Of a stretch of DNA of 64,000 nt, positions 10,154 through 21,486 are shown piece after piece (position 1 is the first letter of the stretch; every line of letters begins with the position of its first letter). The stretch covers positions 71,080,154 through 71,144,153 of the forward strand of contig CM065298.1 in the NCBI GenBank assembly GCA_032871835.1, written 5' to 3'. This DNA comes from Dipteronia dyeriana (lineage: Eukaryota > Streptophyta > Magnoliopsida > Sapindales > Sapindaceae). The translations under genes were made by a program, and so were the position numbers. Below the pieces are notes generated by a model, which ran no database searches, was not told where the DNA came from, and saw only the letters and a list, made by a program, of their open reading frames with translations.

Positions 10154-11351
10154 TTTCGTGACAAAACCACCACTCACAATTCATCCTCACAAATAAACAA
10201 CAAAACAGGGGTCAACAAAGTTTTTCTACTTAACAAAGAGATTCTTAATAAACTAGATCTTCAAGTCATCCATCTCTTGTAGAATCATCATCTCTACAAA
10301 ACAAAATAACTATACTTTCCAAGACAAGTGTGTGTGAGGTGATCAAAGAAATAAAAACAAGAGCAATTTGCATACAATAGAAATAAGCAACATGGATCAA
10401 CAATGCAAATGTAAATGCTCCCCCTAAATAGGTTAACTCCCCTCATATGCAACTCTCAACTCCCCCTTAAATCATTCCACTCTCAACTCCCCATAAGTCC
10501 ACATTACTCCCCCTTTTTTATCATGAGATAGACAAAGGAGTATCCCCTTAAGAGGGCATTAGCAATGAAAGCTTATTGCACAAGACATTTGCATAATCAT
10601 ATAAGCAAATTTATGCAACTCAATTAAGAAGAGAGAATCAAGGATTTTTATTACATAAAAAATGTGTGAACGAATGCTTTGAATGTAAGACAAGTTGTAT
10701 TCAAGATCAAAACATGGTATTTGGCAAAGCAAAATAACAAGGGTTTCCAAGAGAATTCAAACCAATTTCACCCTTTTTCATGGAATAAACAAGATATAGA
10801 TTGTAAAATAAATTCATTTCAAGAACAACTATATCAAACTTTACAAGCAAAACAAGACATAAGTGACTATTGCACCCTTTTTGATTTTTCCAGGTGGAAT
10901 GCCCGTATGATAGTAGCCTTGTTCAACAAGTAAAGAGAGAGAGACTTTTGGATTGTAAAATCCTTGAAATGCATACAAGATTCTTATTGATTGAAGTCTC
11001 ATAATTTCTTTCACACATAAATTTTTCATTCATTTAAGAGCATTCAAAAAAAATCTCATTATGCATATCAATTTAAAGCATGTAATAGAAATAATCAACA
11101 TTTCATGGAGATCAATTCTAGGTCATTCAAAATATACTTCCTAATCAATTATTCTATTCCAAAAATGCATGTTTGGTCATAAATAAGACATGGATTGCAT
11201 GTTAAGCAAAGTTGCACACTTATTAAAAAAATATGTACAACCAATCATTTCGAGTAATTAATAAAGAAGCAGAAATATTATCAATGAGCACAATGCATTG
11301 CCAATTTGCTTTCTTTGCTTGAGCTCCCTATATGGGGTCAATCAAAACAAG
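10154..11351 (-). other. Element C non-coding 3' block
   Basis: About 1.2 kb between the end of gag and the polypurine tract, where an autonomous element would carry pol. There is no convincing coding frame. Parts are clearly homologous to 20400-21470 of D. For example, the ACTATCATAC stretch near 10905 and the segment near 11160-11180 containing GCATTTTTGG have counterparts at about 20720 and 20476. Conservation without coding suggests cis-acting RNA function or shared ancestry. Confidence 0.6.
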
Positions 11352-12812
11352 TCAATAGAGTATATGAGTCCCTATACACTTACCAAGTCCATTGGACCTA
11401 GCTGAGCCTATGGGTGAACCCTTAGCACAATGGCATGTGGGTTCATCTTTTCTAATCCACTTAGGTGACACATTGTCATTCCTAGTGGTCAAGGTCATCA
11501 TATTACTCCTAGGATCATTGGCACTAGATTTCCTAAGTACATGCATATTAGCTCTAGCCCTTTTTCTTTCAATCGTGCTCTTAGTTTTACACATGTTAAT
11601 GTACTTGAAGCAATTTGGTCTAATATGACCATCAACACCACAAAAATGACATGAATGAATAAAATAAGGGGTTATACCATTCCTTTGTGAGGATAAAGGT
11701 GATTTCCCATGTCTTTGAGCTTTCTTTTTGTGTGGTGTTAGTTCTCTTCTCTCTTGTTGTTGAGTTGAAGAAGATTGCGTCCTTGGTTAAACATGCAGGA
11801 AATACTTCTTGGCTTGATGGCTTTTAGGTTGAGGGACGATTGCTCGATGTTCTCTCATTGGTTGAGCCTGAGCTTGACTTCTTGGTGCCATCTTGATTTG
11901 GACATTTTTAGAGTACTCTTCTAGTTCAATTTTCTTCTTAGGATTGAGTGGAGGAAGAGGCTCTTTGAAGTCCATGCTCTTGATAAATACAATCTTACTA
12001 GGAGTTGATGTCTCCTTGCCAACTTCAAACCCTAAACCTCTCTTGTCACTTGGCTTCTTACCAACTCCTAACATATGGTTAAGCTTCTCCGTAATCGAAA
12101 TCATCTTAGCAATCAACTCTCTAGCCTCTCTAAGCTCCTCCTTCAAGCTTTCTTTCACCTTTCTTCCATTATTAACTTTCTCACTTAAGTGAGTCACCTT
12201 GGTTGATAGCTTGAGGTTCTCTTTCTTTAGCTTCAACCTTGAGCTTTGAAAATACTCAATAAACCCTTCAAGGTTCATACTCTCCACAATTCCAATTGTA
12301 GAGTAAGATGAGGAACTCTCATTACTTGAGTCATCTTCTTTTTGTATTTCCACATTTTCATCATTTGAGGATGTAATGCTCTCATCACTTTCCCTCTTGG
12401 TAGCTTCATAAAAATTACTTCTAGCCACCTCTTCATCTACTCTTTTTTCAAGGTCACTACATAAGGCTTTATTGCCTTTTTCTACATCTTGCACAAAGGA
12501 GGCTTCAAAAGCCGTGTAGTTAAGAATAACCTCTTCATCACTTAAGGAATCTTCTACACTTCCACTCTCACTTGATGAGACAGCCACCACATTTTCTTTC
12601 TTCTTCTTCTTCTTCTTCTTCTTTTTCGAATTAGCACACTCGGTGGCTATGTGACCAAACCCACTACACTCATAGCATTGAATGCCTTTTCTTGTAGGAT
12701 TCTCTTGCCTTGGCTCAATCTTCTTATTTGAGTCATTCTTGTCAAGTTTCATAAACTTCTTGAATATCTTCACCATTAGAGTCATCTCCTCATCTGAGTC
12801 ATCCTCTTCCAT
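11352..12812 (-). pseudogene. Element C gag, C-terminal part
   Basis: The 341-residue frame (11787-12812) starts EEDDSDEEMTLMVKIFKKFMK. It then has zinc knuckle CYECSGFGHIATEC, a run of about 11 lysines from a (TTC)n repeat at about 12598-12625, a Ser/Glu-rich region and a coiled coil (KKENLKLSTKVTHLSEKV, EELREARELIAKMI). After a frameshift at about 11787 a second knuckle, CHFCGVDGHIRPNC, appears at about 11600-11645. The protein ends with PKWIRKDEPT at about 11430-11460 and stops near 11352. Solo LTR E separates it from the N-terminal part. Confidence 0.85.
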
Positions 12813-12813
12813 C

Positions 12814-14995
12814 TGTAAATTCCCTTAACCAATTATAGTGTAAAATATACCTAGAGGGGAGGTGAATAGGTATATGCTCAAATTTTAACCTTCTTTAAAA
12901 ACACAAGCAATCTTATACAACACATAGCATAATATCCAAAATGATATATGACAAAGCAAATAACACAAATCAACTAAGTGAAGAAATTAAAGATGCTAAA
13001 AATCAACACAAGATATTTACGTGGTAAAGCCTCCTAAGAGAAAACATCAACGGGCTGATACCACAACCACCGGCAAAAGCAAATCCACTATTTCAAATAA
13101 GAGTTACACACTCAAGCAATCAACATATGCTCTCCAAGCTATCACTCTTACTCTACCCTTGAACCTAGTGATCTACTAAGCTGACTTCTTATCCAAGACC
13201 TCCTGTCTCTAGGAAGATTCCCTTTTCACCTTTCCGGATTGTCCCGACCCTAGGCAGGACTTCTTGCTCAACTATCCGAGTCCTCTCGACTCTAGTTGAG
13301 GCTTCCTTGCTCAACAATCCGAGGTCTCACACCTCTTGTCGAGACTTCCACTTGCTTAGCTATCCAAGTCCTCCCGACTCTAGCTAAGACTTTCAATTGC
13401 TCAAATCAAATAATCACTCTAAGATATGAGACTTCCTACCTCTTCACAAGGCTTCTAAGTGATCATGAATGCAAAACTCAAACAAGCACTCAACATAGAA
13501 AATGATGATCAACAAATTCTATGGACATGAAACTAGATAGCTAGATTATGCTTTCAAGGAACAATCACAAATGTATCTAGGCAACCTAAGCATGTTATCA
13601 GCTAAGAACCAAATCAATGAAATGAATATACCAATTGATGTAGACCTAGTTCTTATAAAATGAAATTAAATCTTGAAATAGTCAATCAAGCATAAAAACA
13701 AAAGATTTCTAAAAACAATTTCATGTTTATCAAGTTTAGCACAAATCAATCAACTTATCATAAATATAGCTAAACTTGAAAATCAAAACAACAAACCACA
13801 AAATGATATCAAAATCATCTTAGTCATGCTTCTTAATCTAAAGTCATCAATCAATAAGAAGATCCAAGAAGAAAACTAAGAAGAAGATGATTTTACCAAC
13901 AAGGATGAAATCTTGAACTGAAAATCTGAACACTGTGAATAATTAATACATCCTTTGATTTTGAAAATGCTTTTGGTTGATATATCTCTTCAAGACACTC
14001 GATTTTGGTTTTTGAATCAAGTGATTCAGAGTTGAAATGAAGAAGTTATCATAAAAACAAAAATCAAAATATTGAGAGAAAAATTCTGCACTTGTTCTTC
14101 AAATTCGTTTTTCTCAACTTTTAATGAATAAGAGGGAATGAGAGGTTTTAAAGAGAGAACAACCAAATGAACAAATTGCCCCCATTATTTAGTGCCCCCC
14201 TGAGATGGCACATGGGCATCTCGGGGTAGAGCACCTTAGGGGCCAAGATGGCCACGTGCCATCTCGGGATGATGCCAAGTGATGGCTTATGCAATCTCAT
14301 CTCTTCCCTTGCGCTCCTCTCGCGTTCTTAGACCGTTCTTTGGCCTTCGAACTTCGAATTCAAATCTGTTTAAAGATTATGAACTGGGTTTCCCTCATGG
14401 ACATGGACATATAAGATACTCAACCCATAAAATAAGGATTCGACTCGATATATGAAGACGAAGACAATGTATGCAACATGAGTTGAAAGTGTAGTATCTT
14501 TTGACTTAGAGCTTAAAATCAATAGTATGAGTAACCGAAATGACCGGAACTCAATTATGATTAATCTAAGACTAAAATATATTTCAAGATCCATGTTATA
14601 CAAACATATAAACAAACAAACACATTTCAAACAAGAATGCAAACTACATAGAGATAGTCTCTAATCATGTATTTTCCAAAACATGTTACTTTCAAACCAA
14701 TGCATGAGCATTCAACTTCAAATGTGTGAAAGTGTTATACCAAATGATGCGCTATGATGCAAGGACACATATGAATGAATTGTGTGTGTGTGCACGTACG
14801 TCTTGCAAGAGGAGGAAGAATCTTGATACCTTAGCATCCAAGTAAGCATATATCCTCTTGAAGACGAACTTTGCATGCGAAGTCGCTTTCCATCATTAAA
14901 GACCGATCTAATCATGAACCACCTAAGCAAATAAGAAATACAAGCAAAGAGCATTTTGTTATGGAATCAAGCCAACACAAATCTAAAAACTAACA
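12814..14995 (-). mobile_element. Element E: solo LTR inside element C gag
   Basis: A single 2182-bp LTR, starting TGTTAG on the minus strand at 14995 and ending TTTACA at 12814, with perfect 5-bp duplication CCATC at 12809-12813 and 14996-15000. There is no internal region, so it arose by LTR-LTR recombination. It interrupts gag between KTSKVE and EEDDSDEEM, as the intact F gag shows. It shares its 5' region with 63213-63488 and its tandem-repeat core with the H LTRs. Confidence 0.92.
13200..13410 (-). repeat. Tandem hairpin repeats within LTR E
   Basis: About four diverged units of roughly 43-50 bp. Each has a clause like CTATCCGAGTCCTC followed by GACTCTAG and AAGACTTC. The unit centres form short inverted repeats: GAGTC..GACTC near 13279 and GAGGT..ACCTC at 13321-13335. 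The same array is in the H LTRs at 47090-47400 and 54680-54960. Confidence 0.7.
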
Positions 14996-15000
14996 CCATC

Positions 15001-15696
15001 TCTACTTTGGATGTCTTCAAGGCTATGTTATTTTGCTTCTTAAGAGGTGTAGGTGTATAAGTCCACCTAGACTCATAGGCTAGAAGCCTTCCAATCACTT
15101 CACTCAGCTTCATAGTCTTGTAATTGCTATTTTCTTCCAGTGCTGTCACCTTGGACTCAAATCTCTTGGGGAGTGACCTCATGATCTTTTGCTTGATCCT
15201 TCTATCCTAATATGGGTCACCTAGTTGATGGCTTTGATTTACGATGTCCATCAACTTCACTTGAAATTCATTAAAGTAGTCGTACTCTTCCATCCGAATT
15301 AACTCAAATTGCATTTGAAAGACTTGAAGCTTAGAGTACTTGACCACTTCGGTTCCTTCATGAGCCGTTTGTAGAATCTCCCAAGCCTCCTTTGCATACC
15401 TAGTATTTTGAACCAACTTGTATTGATTGGCATCCATGGCACACAAGATTGCATGCATAGCCTTGTTGTTCCACTTGGAAGCTTCAAATTCTTGTGTGCT
15501 CTATTGAGACTTAGGCTTTGAGAACTTCATCTCCATCATCATTGGTCATATTCGAAAAAGTGTACCCATCTTCAACCACCATCCCTACACGATTATCTAT
15601 TTGGTAAATATAAGACTCCATCTTGCCTTTCCTTAAGGTATAATTATCACCTTTAAGCAAAGGTGGTCTTATACTTGATTCTCCCTCTTTGCTCAT
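15001..15696 (-). pseudogene. Element C gag, N-terminal part
   Basis: The start ATG at 15694-15696 gives MSKEGESSIRPPLLKGDNYT, matching the gag start of F. It then has MHAILCAMDANQYKLVQNTR, AWEILQTAHEGTEVV and DIVNQSHQLGDPY, the UBN2 copia gag signatures. Compared with F there is a frameshift giving a stop near 15513, a stop after GDPY (about 15207), and further frame changes. It ends at the E insertion after KTSKVE. Confidence 0.85.
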
Positions 15697-15832
15697 CTTA
15701 AGCTCACTCTTAGTGTTTGGGTTATAAATGAATGAGATGCAAATGTAATGCACCACACAAGATGCAAGAAAACAAAATGCACAAGCAAGACACACACAGA
15801 GCACGGATCACCTAAGTATATCTAGGAACCTG

Positions 15833-15844
15833 ACACCGATACCA
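15833..15844 (-). other. Mutated primer binding site of element C
   Basis: The minus strand reads TGGTATCGGTGT against TGGTATCAGAGC in A, B and F. Nine of 12 bases are kept. The position directly after the LTR end is right, so this is a decayed initiator-Met site. Confidence 0.75.
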
Positions 15845-15846
15845 AT

Positions 15847-16545
15847 TAAAAATTCCCTATAGAATGTGTGTCTATAAACCTAGAGGGGGGTGAATAGGTT
15901 TTAATCGAATCAATTACCTATTTTTCGATTAATCAATACTAACACAAATTACCCCAAATTAACAATCATTCAATAAAACTAATTACTCTTAAACCAATAA
16001 CAACACACAATATTTACCCTCCAAATGGGAAAACCACGATCTGATATGTGCACCACACTCGATCCTCAAATCCACTATTGAATGAAATTTTACAACCTAG
16101 GTTGACTTCTCATCACATCCTCTAGTTACTAACCCTTTCACTCTACCCAACGGGCCTTAATAGTGATTCTTGATCTATTTGCTTGTGCATTAACCACTTA
16201 GTCACAAGACTTAACCTCAATGAAGAGTCAAAACAACCTAAGTGAATATGATAAAATATTCAAACATGCAAGTAATGCTAGGCAACACTAAATGCTTATC
16301 TAGGAATTCAAGGATGTCAATAAAAGCAATTCCTAAATATTAATGTCTATATGAATGCTCATAAGACCTAACTAAATATAGATATGAAAGTCTAATATCT
16401 AGTCATCAACAAAAAGCCAATCAACCTAAGTTGTCATAAGACATGGCAAAGAACAATCAATGCAATTAACAAATGCAATCAATTAGACCTAAACAATATC
16501 TAAATGCAAAGCATAGAGATTTAGCTAGAAGGGCAAAATGGTCAC
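15847..16545 (-). repeat. Element C 5' LTR, inner part
   Basis: Matches 8441-9150 of the 3' LTR, starting TAAAAATTCC where the 3' copy has TGAAAATTCC. It is broken at GGTCAC (16540-16545) by element D and resumes at 23669 with AAATCCTAGC, exactly as the uninterrupted copy reads at 9150-9165. Confidence 0.9.
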
Positions 16546-18758
16546 TGTAAGGATCTTGATTTTATGATTGGCTTATTTCATGACAAACCACACCATATTG
16601 AGGATGATTGTGTAATGGGTGGCTTAGGTCCTCATTGGCAAGGTTCCAATCATCTCCATGACTTCAAGAGCAAAATGTATATTCTCTTGACTTTGCCTCT
16701 TGAAGAGTTTAGGTGCACACAAAATTCATGCATGCTTTTTTGATCTTACATTTGTGTTGATATTGTTTATATGTGTGCATCTCTTCATAATCACACTTGC
16801 ACTTCATTTATAGATTTAAGTGTGGTATTGTGTTGTGTTCACGCTTCTCGATGGTGTGCTTGTTTTAGCATGTTGAGTGACCATATGAGAAGGTCTCATT
16901 CTTCTATTGGTTTGGTTAAATGGAGTAAGGTGTCTAATTTCAAAAGAGTGTATTTCCATGATTTAAATGTTTTTCAAAAATGATATTTGTATGGTCTTGT
17001 GGCCATATATTTTTATAAAATGATTGAAAATGAGTTTTTAAAGTTTCTGTACAAAATAGACACCCATACCTTTCTAACGGTATATTATTCGTAATATTTC
17101 ATGACCGTTTGGATTGGTTTTGAAATCTCCAAAGTAACCACAAAAACAGGGCAACTCTGTTGTTATCCATTTCTGACATTTGGTCACTCAAATGGCCATA
17201 ACTTTTCCTAAAGACATCCAAATCATATTTTGTAAAAAATTGGAGTAGAAAGTAGACTTCCATACCTTTCCAACGGTATTTTATACGAAAGGTTTGGATG
17301 TCGTTTGGTCATGTTTTGGGTCGCTCAAAGCTCAAACTGTTGTGCTGTCAGGCATGTACAGCGGTCTAGACTGCTTTTGGGGTATATGCCTATCCAGTGA
17401 CCTAGGAAGCGGTTATGTCCAGCCGTGCCATGTTGCCTGGACATCTGCCTAGACAATTGCTTGGCCAGCTGTATACACAACGGTCATGACGTGATTTTGT
17501 TTCCCAAGTCTAAAACGACACAATTTTGTCTAGGGCTTTTACATATATGTTATCTTCTTCTTCCTTGCCTCTTTAGAGCTCAAAGAATACATTTTTAGAG
17601 TGAGAGAATCTCCATTAGAGAGAGAAAGCTTCAAGCTTTGTTTTTAACTCTCCAAACCCCAAACTCATCTTCATCTTGCATTCAAGCATCATTCCAAGCA
17701 TGGGTTTTCATTGATTGGTAAGTATAACCACCATTGATGTTCATTTATTGTTCTAGCCTACCAAGACATGTCATTTATTCCTTAAATTAGCATTTCTTCA
17801 TATTAATTGCAAATTTATTAAAATTATGAAATGTTTGGGGTTTGTATTGTGATAGCTTGCATTATTAGGTCATTTATGCCTAAATAGCTAATCCATGAAT
17901 GTTCATGTATACATAATTGATGATTGGGTTGACTTTGTGCATCTAGTCTAGTTTATGAACATTTATGTGTATGCCTCATTGATTGCATTTATTGATTGCA
18001 AAATATTGTCCTTGATTATATATTGTGACAACTTGTGTTGGTTGGACTTTTATTAACAATTAGGTTGCTAGAATCCTTTTGCATCTAATTGAGTCCTTAT
18101 GTATGGGCATGTAGGCATTGTTTGATAACTAGGTTATTGTATTGAATTATCTACACCTAGTTAAGAATTGTATGTTTGATCTAACATATTTTGCATTGAG
18201 CAATCATTGATTGTTCACTTAGACCATATACTCTTCATAGAGTCAAAGTCTTGTGGCTTCTAGGTGAAGTTGCACAAGCAAGTCAAGTCTTGCAACCAAG
18301 GGTAGGTTGGCAAGCAATTGGTCGGGTATCCACTGTAAAAGGCCCGAAGGGTAGAGTAGGAGGTGCTCACGCTAAAAGTAGTGGATCTGGGGATATCACT
18401 AGGGATTGAACCAAGAGTGGTGAGTGGTGAGTGGTGAGTGGTGAGTGGTAGTGGCCATAGCCTGAGGTTGTCGAGAGTGAGAGTCCGAGTATCAATTGAG
18501 GGTGTAACTTTTTACTCATATAGTGGATTTTTTACGATCGAGTGTGGTGCACTTAACAGGCCGTGGTTTTTCCCATTTGGAGGGTTTCCAAGTATACATC
18601 TTGTGTTATTTATATTTCCTCACTTTACATTTGATGTTGTATGTTTGTTTTATTGGATGAATTTAGAATATTGAATAATCAAGAAAAATTGGCAATTAAC
18701 TTGATTAAAACATATTCACCCCCCTCTAGGTTATTAAACACTTTTTAGGGAACTTTCA
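16546..18758 (+). repeat. Element D 5' LTR (2213 bp)
   Basis: Starts TGTAAGGATCTTG and ends AACTTTCA. It contains a GC-rich block at about 17350-17500 upstream of TTACATATATG (about 17539). It also has GTGAGTGGT repeats at 18418-18450, expanded relative to the 3' LTR (about 23343), and the shared CCATTTGGAGGGTTTCCA segment and CACCCCCCTCTAGG motif near its end. ORF 16771-16983 lies wholly inside and is not a gene. Confidence 0.92.
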
Positions 18759-18760
18759 AT

Positions 18761-18772
18761 TGGTATCAAAGC
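18761..18772 (+). other. Primer binding site of element D (one mismatch)
   Basis: TGGTATCAAAGC, two bases after the LTR end; one base different from the initiator-Met site of A, B and F. Confidence 0.85.
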
Positions 18773-18878
18773 AGGTTCCTAGACATACTTAGGTGATCCA
18801 AGCTCTTGTTTGTGTGTCTTGCATTTGTTTGCATTTGATTGTTGCATTCATTTGCATTCATCTCATTCATTAAACACC

Positions 18879-20264
18879 ATGAGTGGCATTGATATGTTAG
18901 AGGGAGATTTGACCTCCAAAATTGAGAGGGAGGAATATGACTCCGATGAGGAGATGACTCTCATGGTTGAGAGATTTAGGAGATTCAAAAAATCTCACAA
19001 GAAGAGTATGACCTCCAATGTGAAAGAGGAGAAAAGGATGAACTCTAGAGTGAAGGAGGCAAACAACAAGACCTTGCTCAAGAATAGTGAAGAGCATGTG
19101 CTTAACTTCATGGCCTTGGGTGCTTCCTATGTGGAAGATTTTGGTGTGGTAACAAGTGACCAAGGAAAAGGTCTTGATGAGAGAATTGACTCAATTGAGG
19201 AATGTCAAGTGACCCTTCTAAAAGTTTTGAAGCAAAATGAAGAGCTCTCCAAGGAGAATGAGACTTTGAGAATGTGGAAGATTTCCTCGGAGGAAAAGAT
19301 CCGTACCCTTGAAGATAGTAAGCAAAATAGTCAAAATCAACTTCATCGGTATAAAGAGATCATGGAAGACCAAATGGAAGACATCTCCATTCTTGTCTCC
19401 AAATTGAATACCATGGAGAAAGTTACCTCCATTCATGACTCCTTGATGATGGACAAGATTGATGTGTCCAAGTATGAGAAGGAGATTGAAGATTGCCATC
19501 AAAGGATGAAGGCAATGAAGGATGAACTTGCCAACAAAGAGAACTCCTTAAAGATTGTCAAGGAAAGAGAGATGAGGTGCCTTGAAGAATTAAAGAAGGC
19601 CAAGGTCAAAAAACCTCAAGCTCAAGGTAAGAGCAAAGCTTTATCCAAGAAATCCTTAACTCAAGGAAAGTCCACACAAGCCTTGGCATCTTAATCAAAG
19701 CCTAGGCAATCCAAGAAAGAATGACAATCCCTTGAGAAGTCTATCACCTCCTCCAACAAGCCAACTATGAGGAAAGAAGGTAATCACAAAAAGCATGACC
19801 AACCAAGGAGGCAAGTTCAACCAACTCAACCACCTCGACAAGTAAAACCACAAAGGGGCCACAAATCGGCTCAAGCTCCAAGAAGAAGCAAACCGATGCA
19901 CGATCAAAGACAACCTCATCAACATGGCAATGCTCGAATTAGATCACAATGCAATGGTATAAATTCTTACTTTGTACCTACTTGTCATTTTTGTGGTATG
20001 ATTGGTTACTTAAGAACAAAGTGCTTTAAATATATTGAGAGGTGTAGGTTAGAGAGCATAAAAGATAAACAGTTGAAAAAGATGGCTAGCTTGCAAGAAC
20101 CTAGAGAACTTAGAAAAACGTCTTTGACCACTAAAACTGATAAAGTGGAACCTAGGTGGGTTAGAAAGAATGAACCCGCTGGCCTTAGTGCCCATGAGAC
20201 ACCCGTAAATGCAACTAGGTCATTTGGACTTGGTAGTTCTATAGGGGATCATGTCTCCCGTTGA
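18879..20264 (+). pseudogene. Element D gag, lacking the UBN2 region
   Basis: The ATG at 18879 (MSGIDMLEGDL) sits where gag starts in F, but the protein goes straight to EEYDSDEEMTLMVERFRRFKK. The UBN2 capsid-like region and the first zinc knuckle are missing. A long coiled coil follows (about residues 90-250: KQNEELSKENETLRMWKI, KYEKEIEDCHQRMKAMKDEL). Two in-frame stops, TAA at 19692-19694 and TGA at 19722-19724, precede a basic, Gln/Pro-rich stretch. Next is the C-terminal knuckle CHFCGMIGYLRTKC (histidine replaced by tyrosine) and the ending PRWVRKNEPAG. A gag without its assembly domain is unlikely to form particles alone. Confidence 0.85.
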
Positions 20265-21472
20265 CTTGGTTGGATTTGACCCCATTTGGGGAGCTCAAGG
20301 AAAGAGAGAGAACTTGCATACTTTGCTATATGCAAAAAAATAGTTGATTAATTTTATACTATTTTATTAATTGCTTAAAATTCTTGGTTTCACATATATG
20401 CTTATATGTTTTTTTTAGTAAGTATGCAACATTGCTTTACTTGCAATCCATGTCATATTTATGTTCAAACGTGCATTTTTGGACAAGGATATTTAATTAA
20501 GATAATACATTTGAATGACCAAAAATTTATCTCCATGACATGCGAACTTGCTTATTATGACATGCTTAAAATGATATGCATGAACTGAGTTTGATTGCTT
20601 TAATACGAATGTGTGCGAGTGCAAATGAGAAGACTAATAAAAAAGGATCTTGTATCCATGCAATTAATAAGGATTTTATATCCAAATTAGTCTTCTCTCT
20701 TTTCTTAATGGTGAAACAAGACTACTATCATACAGATAATTATCCGGAAAAATTAAAAAGGGTGCATTAGTCACTCATGTCTTGATTTGCCTTTAAGGAT
20801 TGATATAGTTGCTTTATTTTCAAAATTTTGAAACTATATTTTGTTTGCATATGACAAAAGGGTACAAATTGGTTTGAATTCTTTTGGAAACCATTTTGAT
20901 GTTTGTTTTTCCAAATACCACTTGTTTTGAAATTGAATGCAACATGTCTTGCTTGCAAAGCAACAATTTCACACATTTTCTTTAAATAAAAATCCTTGAA
21001 TCTCTCTCAATTATTTAAGTTGATAAAGTTTGTATATATTAATATGCATCATAATTGTGCGAATAGCTTCTTTGCTAAAGCAATCCAATAGGGGGAGCTC
21101 ATTTGCCTATCTCATGAGAAAAGGGGGAGAAGTCTTGAGAAATATAGGGGAGCATTGGTTATGCTTTGGGGAGAGATCATGAGAGAGAGTAATCCATTTA
21201 TGGGGAGCATTGCACATGCATTTGTTTATATTGCTTTATTGAGTGCAATTGCTTTTTAAGTTTGTTCACCTCACATGCATTTGTTCTTGGAAAGTGCTTT
21301 CATGCAACTATGTGTAGGTATGATAATCTACAAAGAGATTGAAGACCTTGAAGACTTATAATATTATGTATCTCTTTTTGTAACGTAGAATGGACTCTCA
21401 TGGACAATAGCTAGATTTTTTTTAAATTTTTGTGAGGAATTATTTGTGAGTGGTTGTTTTGTCACGAAATAG
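20265..21472 (+). other. Element D non-coding 3' block
   Basis: 1.2 kb between gag and polypurine tract with no credible ORF. It is homologous in patches to 10154-11351 of C. Notable words include GGTGCATTAGTCACTCATGT at about 20761-20780 (C has an equivalent near 10855-10875) and ATTGGTTTGAATTC at about 20868. It holds no remnant of protease, integrase or RT that I can recognise. Confidence 0.6.
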
Positions 21473-21486
21473 CCAAAGGGGAAGAT
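21473..21486 (+). other. Polypurine tract of element D
   Basis: CCAAAGGGGAAGAT directly before the TGTAAGG start of the 3' LTR. Confidence 0.85.

Noticed and set aside
18897..19502. Minus-strand ORFs of 88 and 94 codons
   Set aside because: Shadows of the long plus-strand D gag coiled-coil frame.
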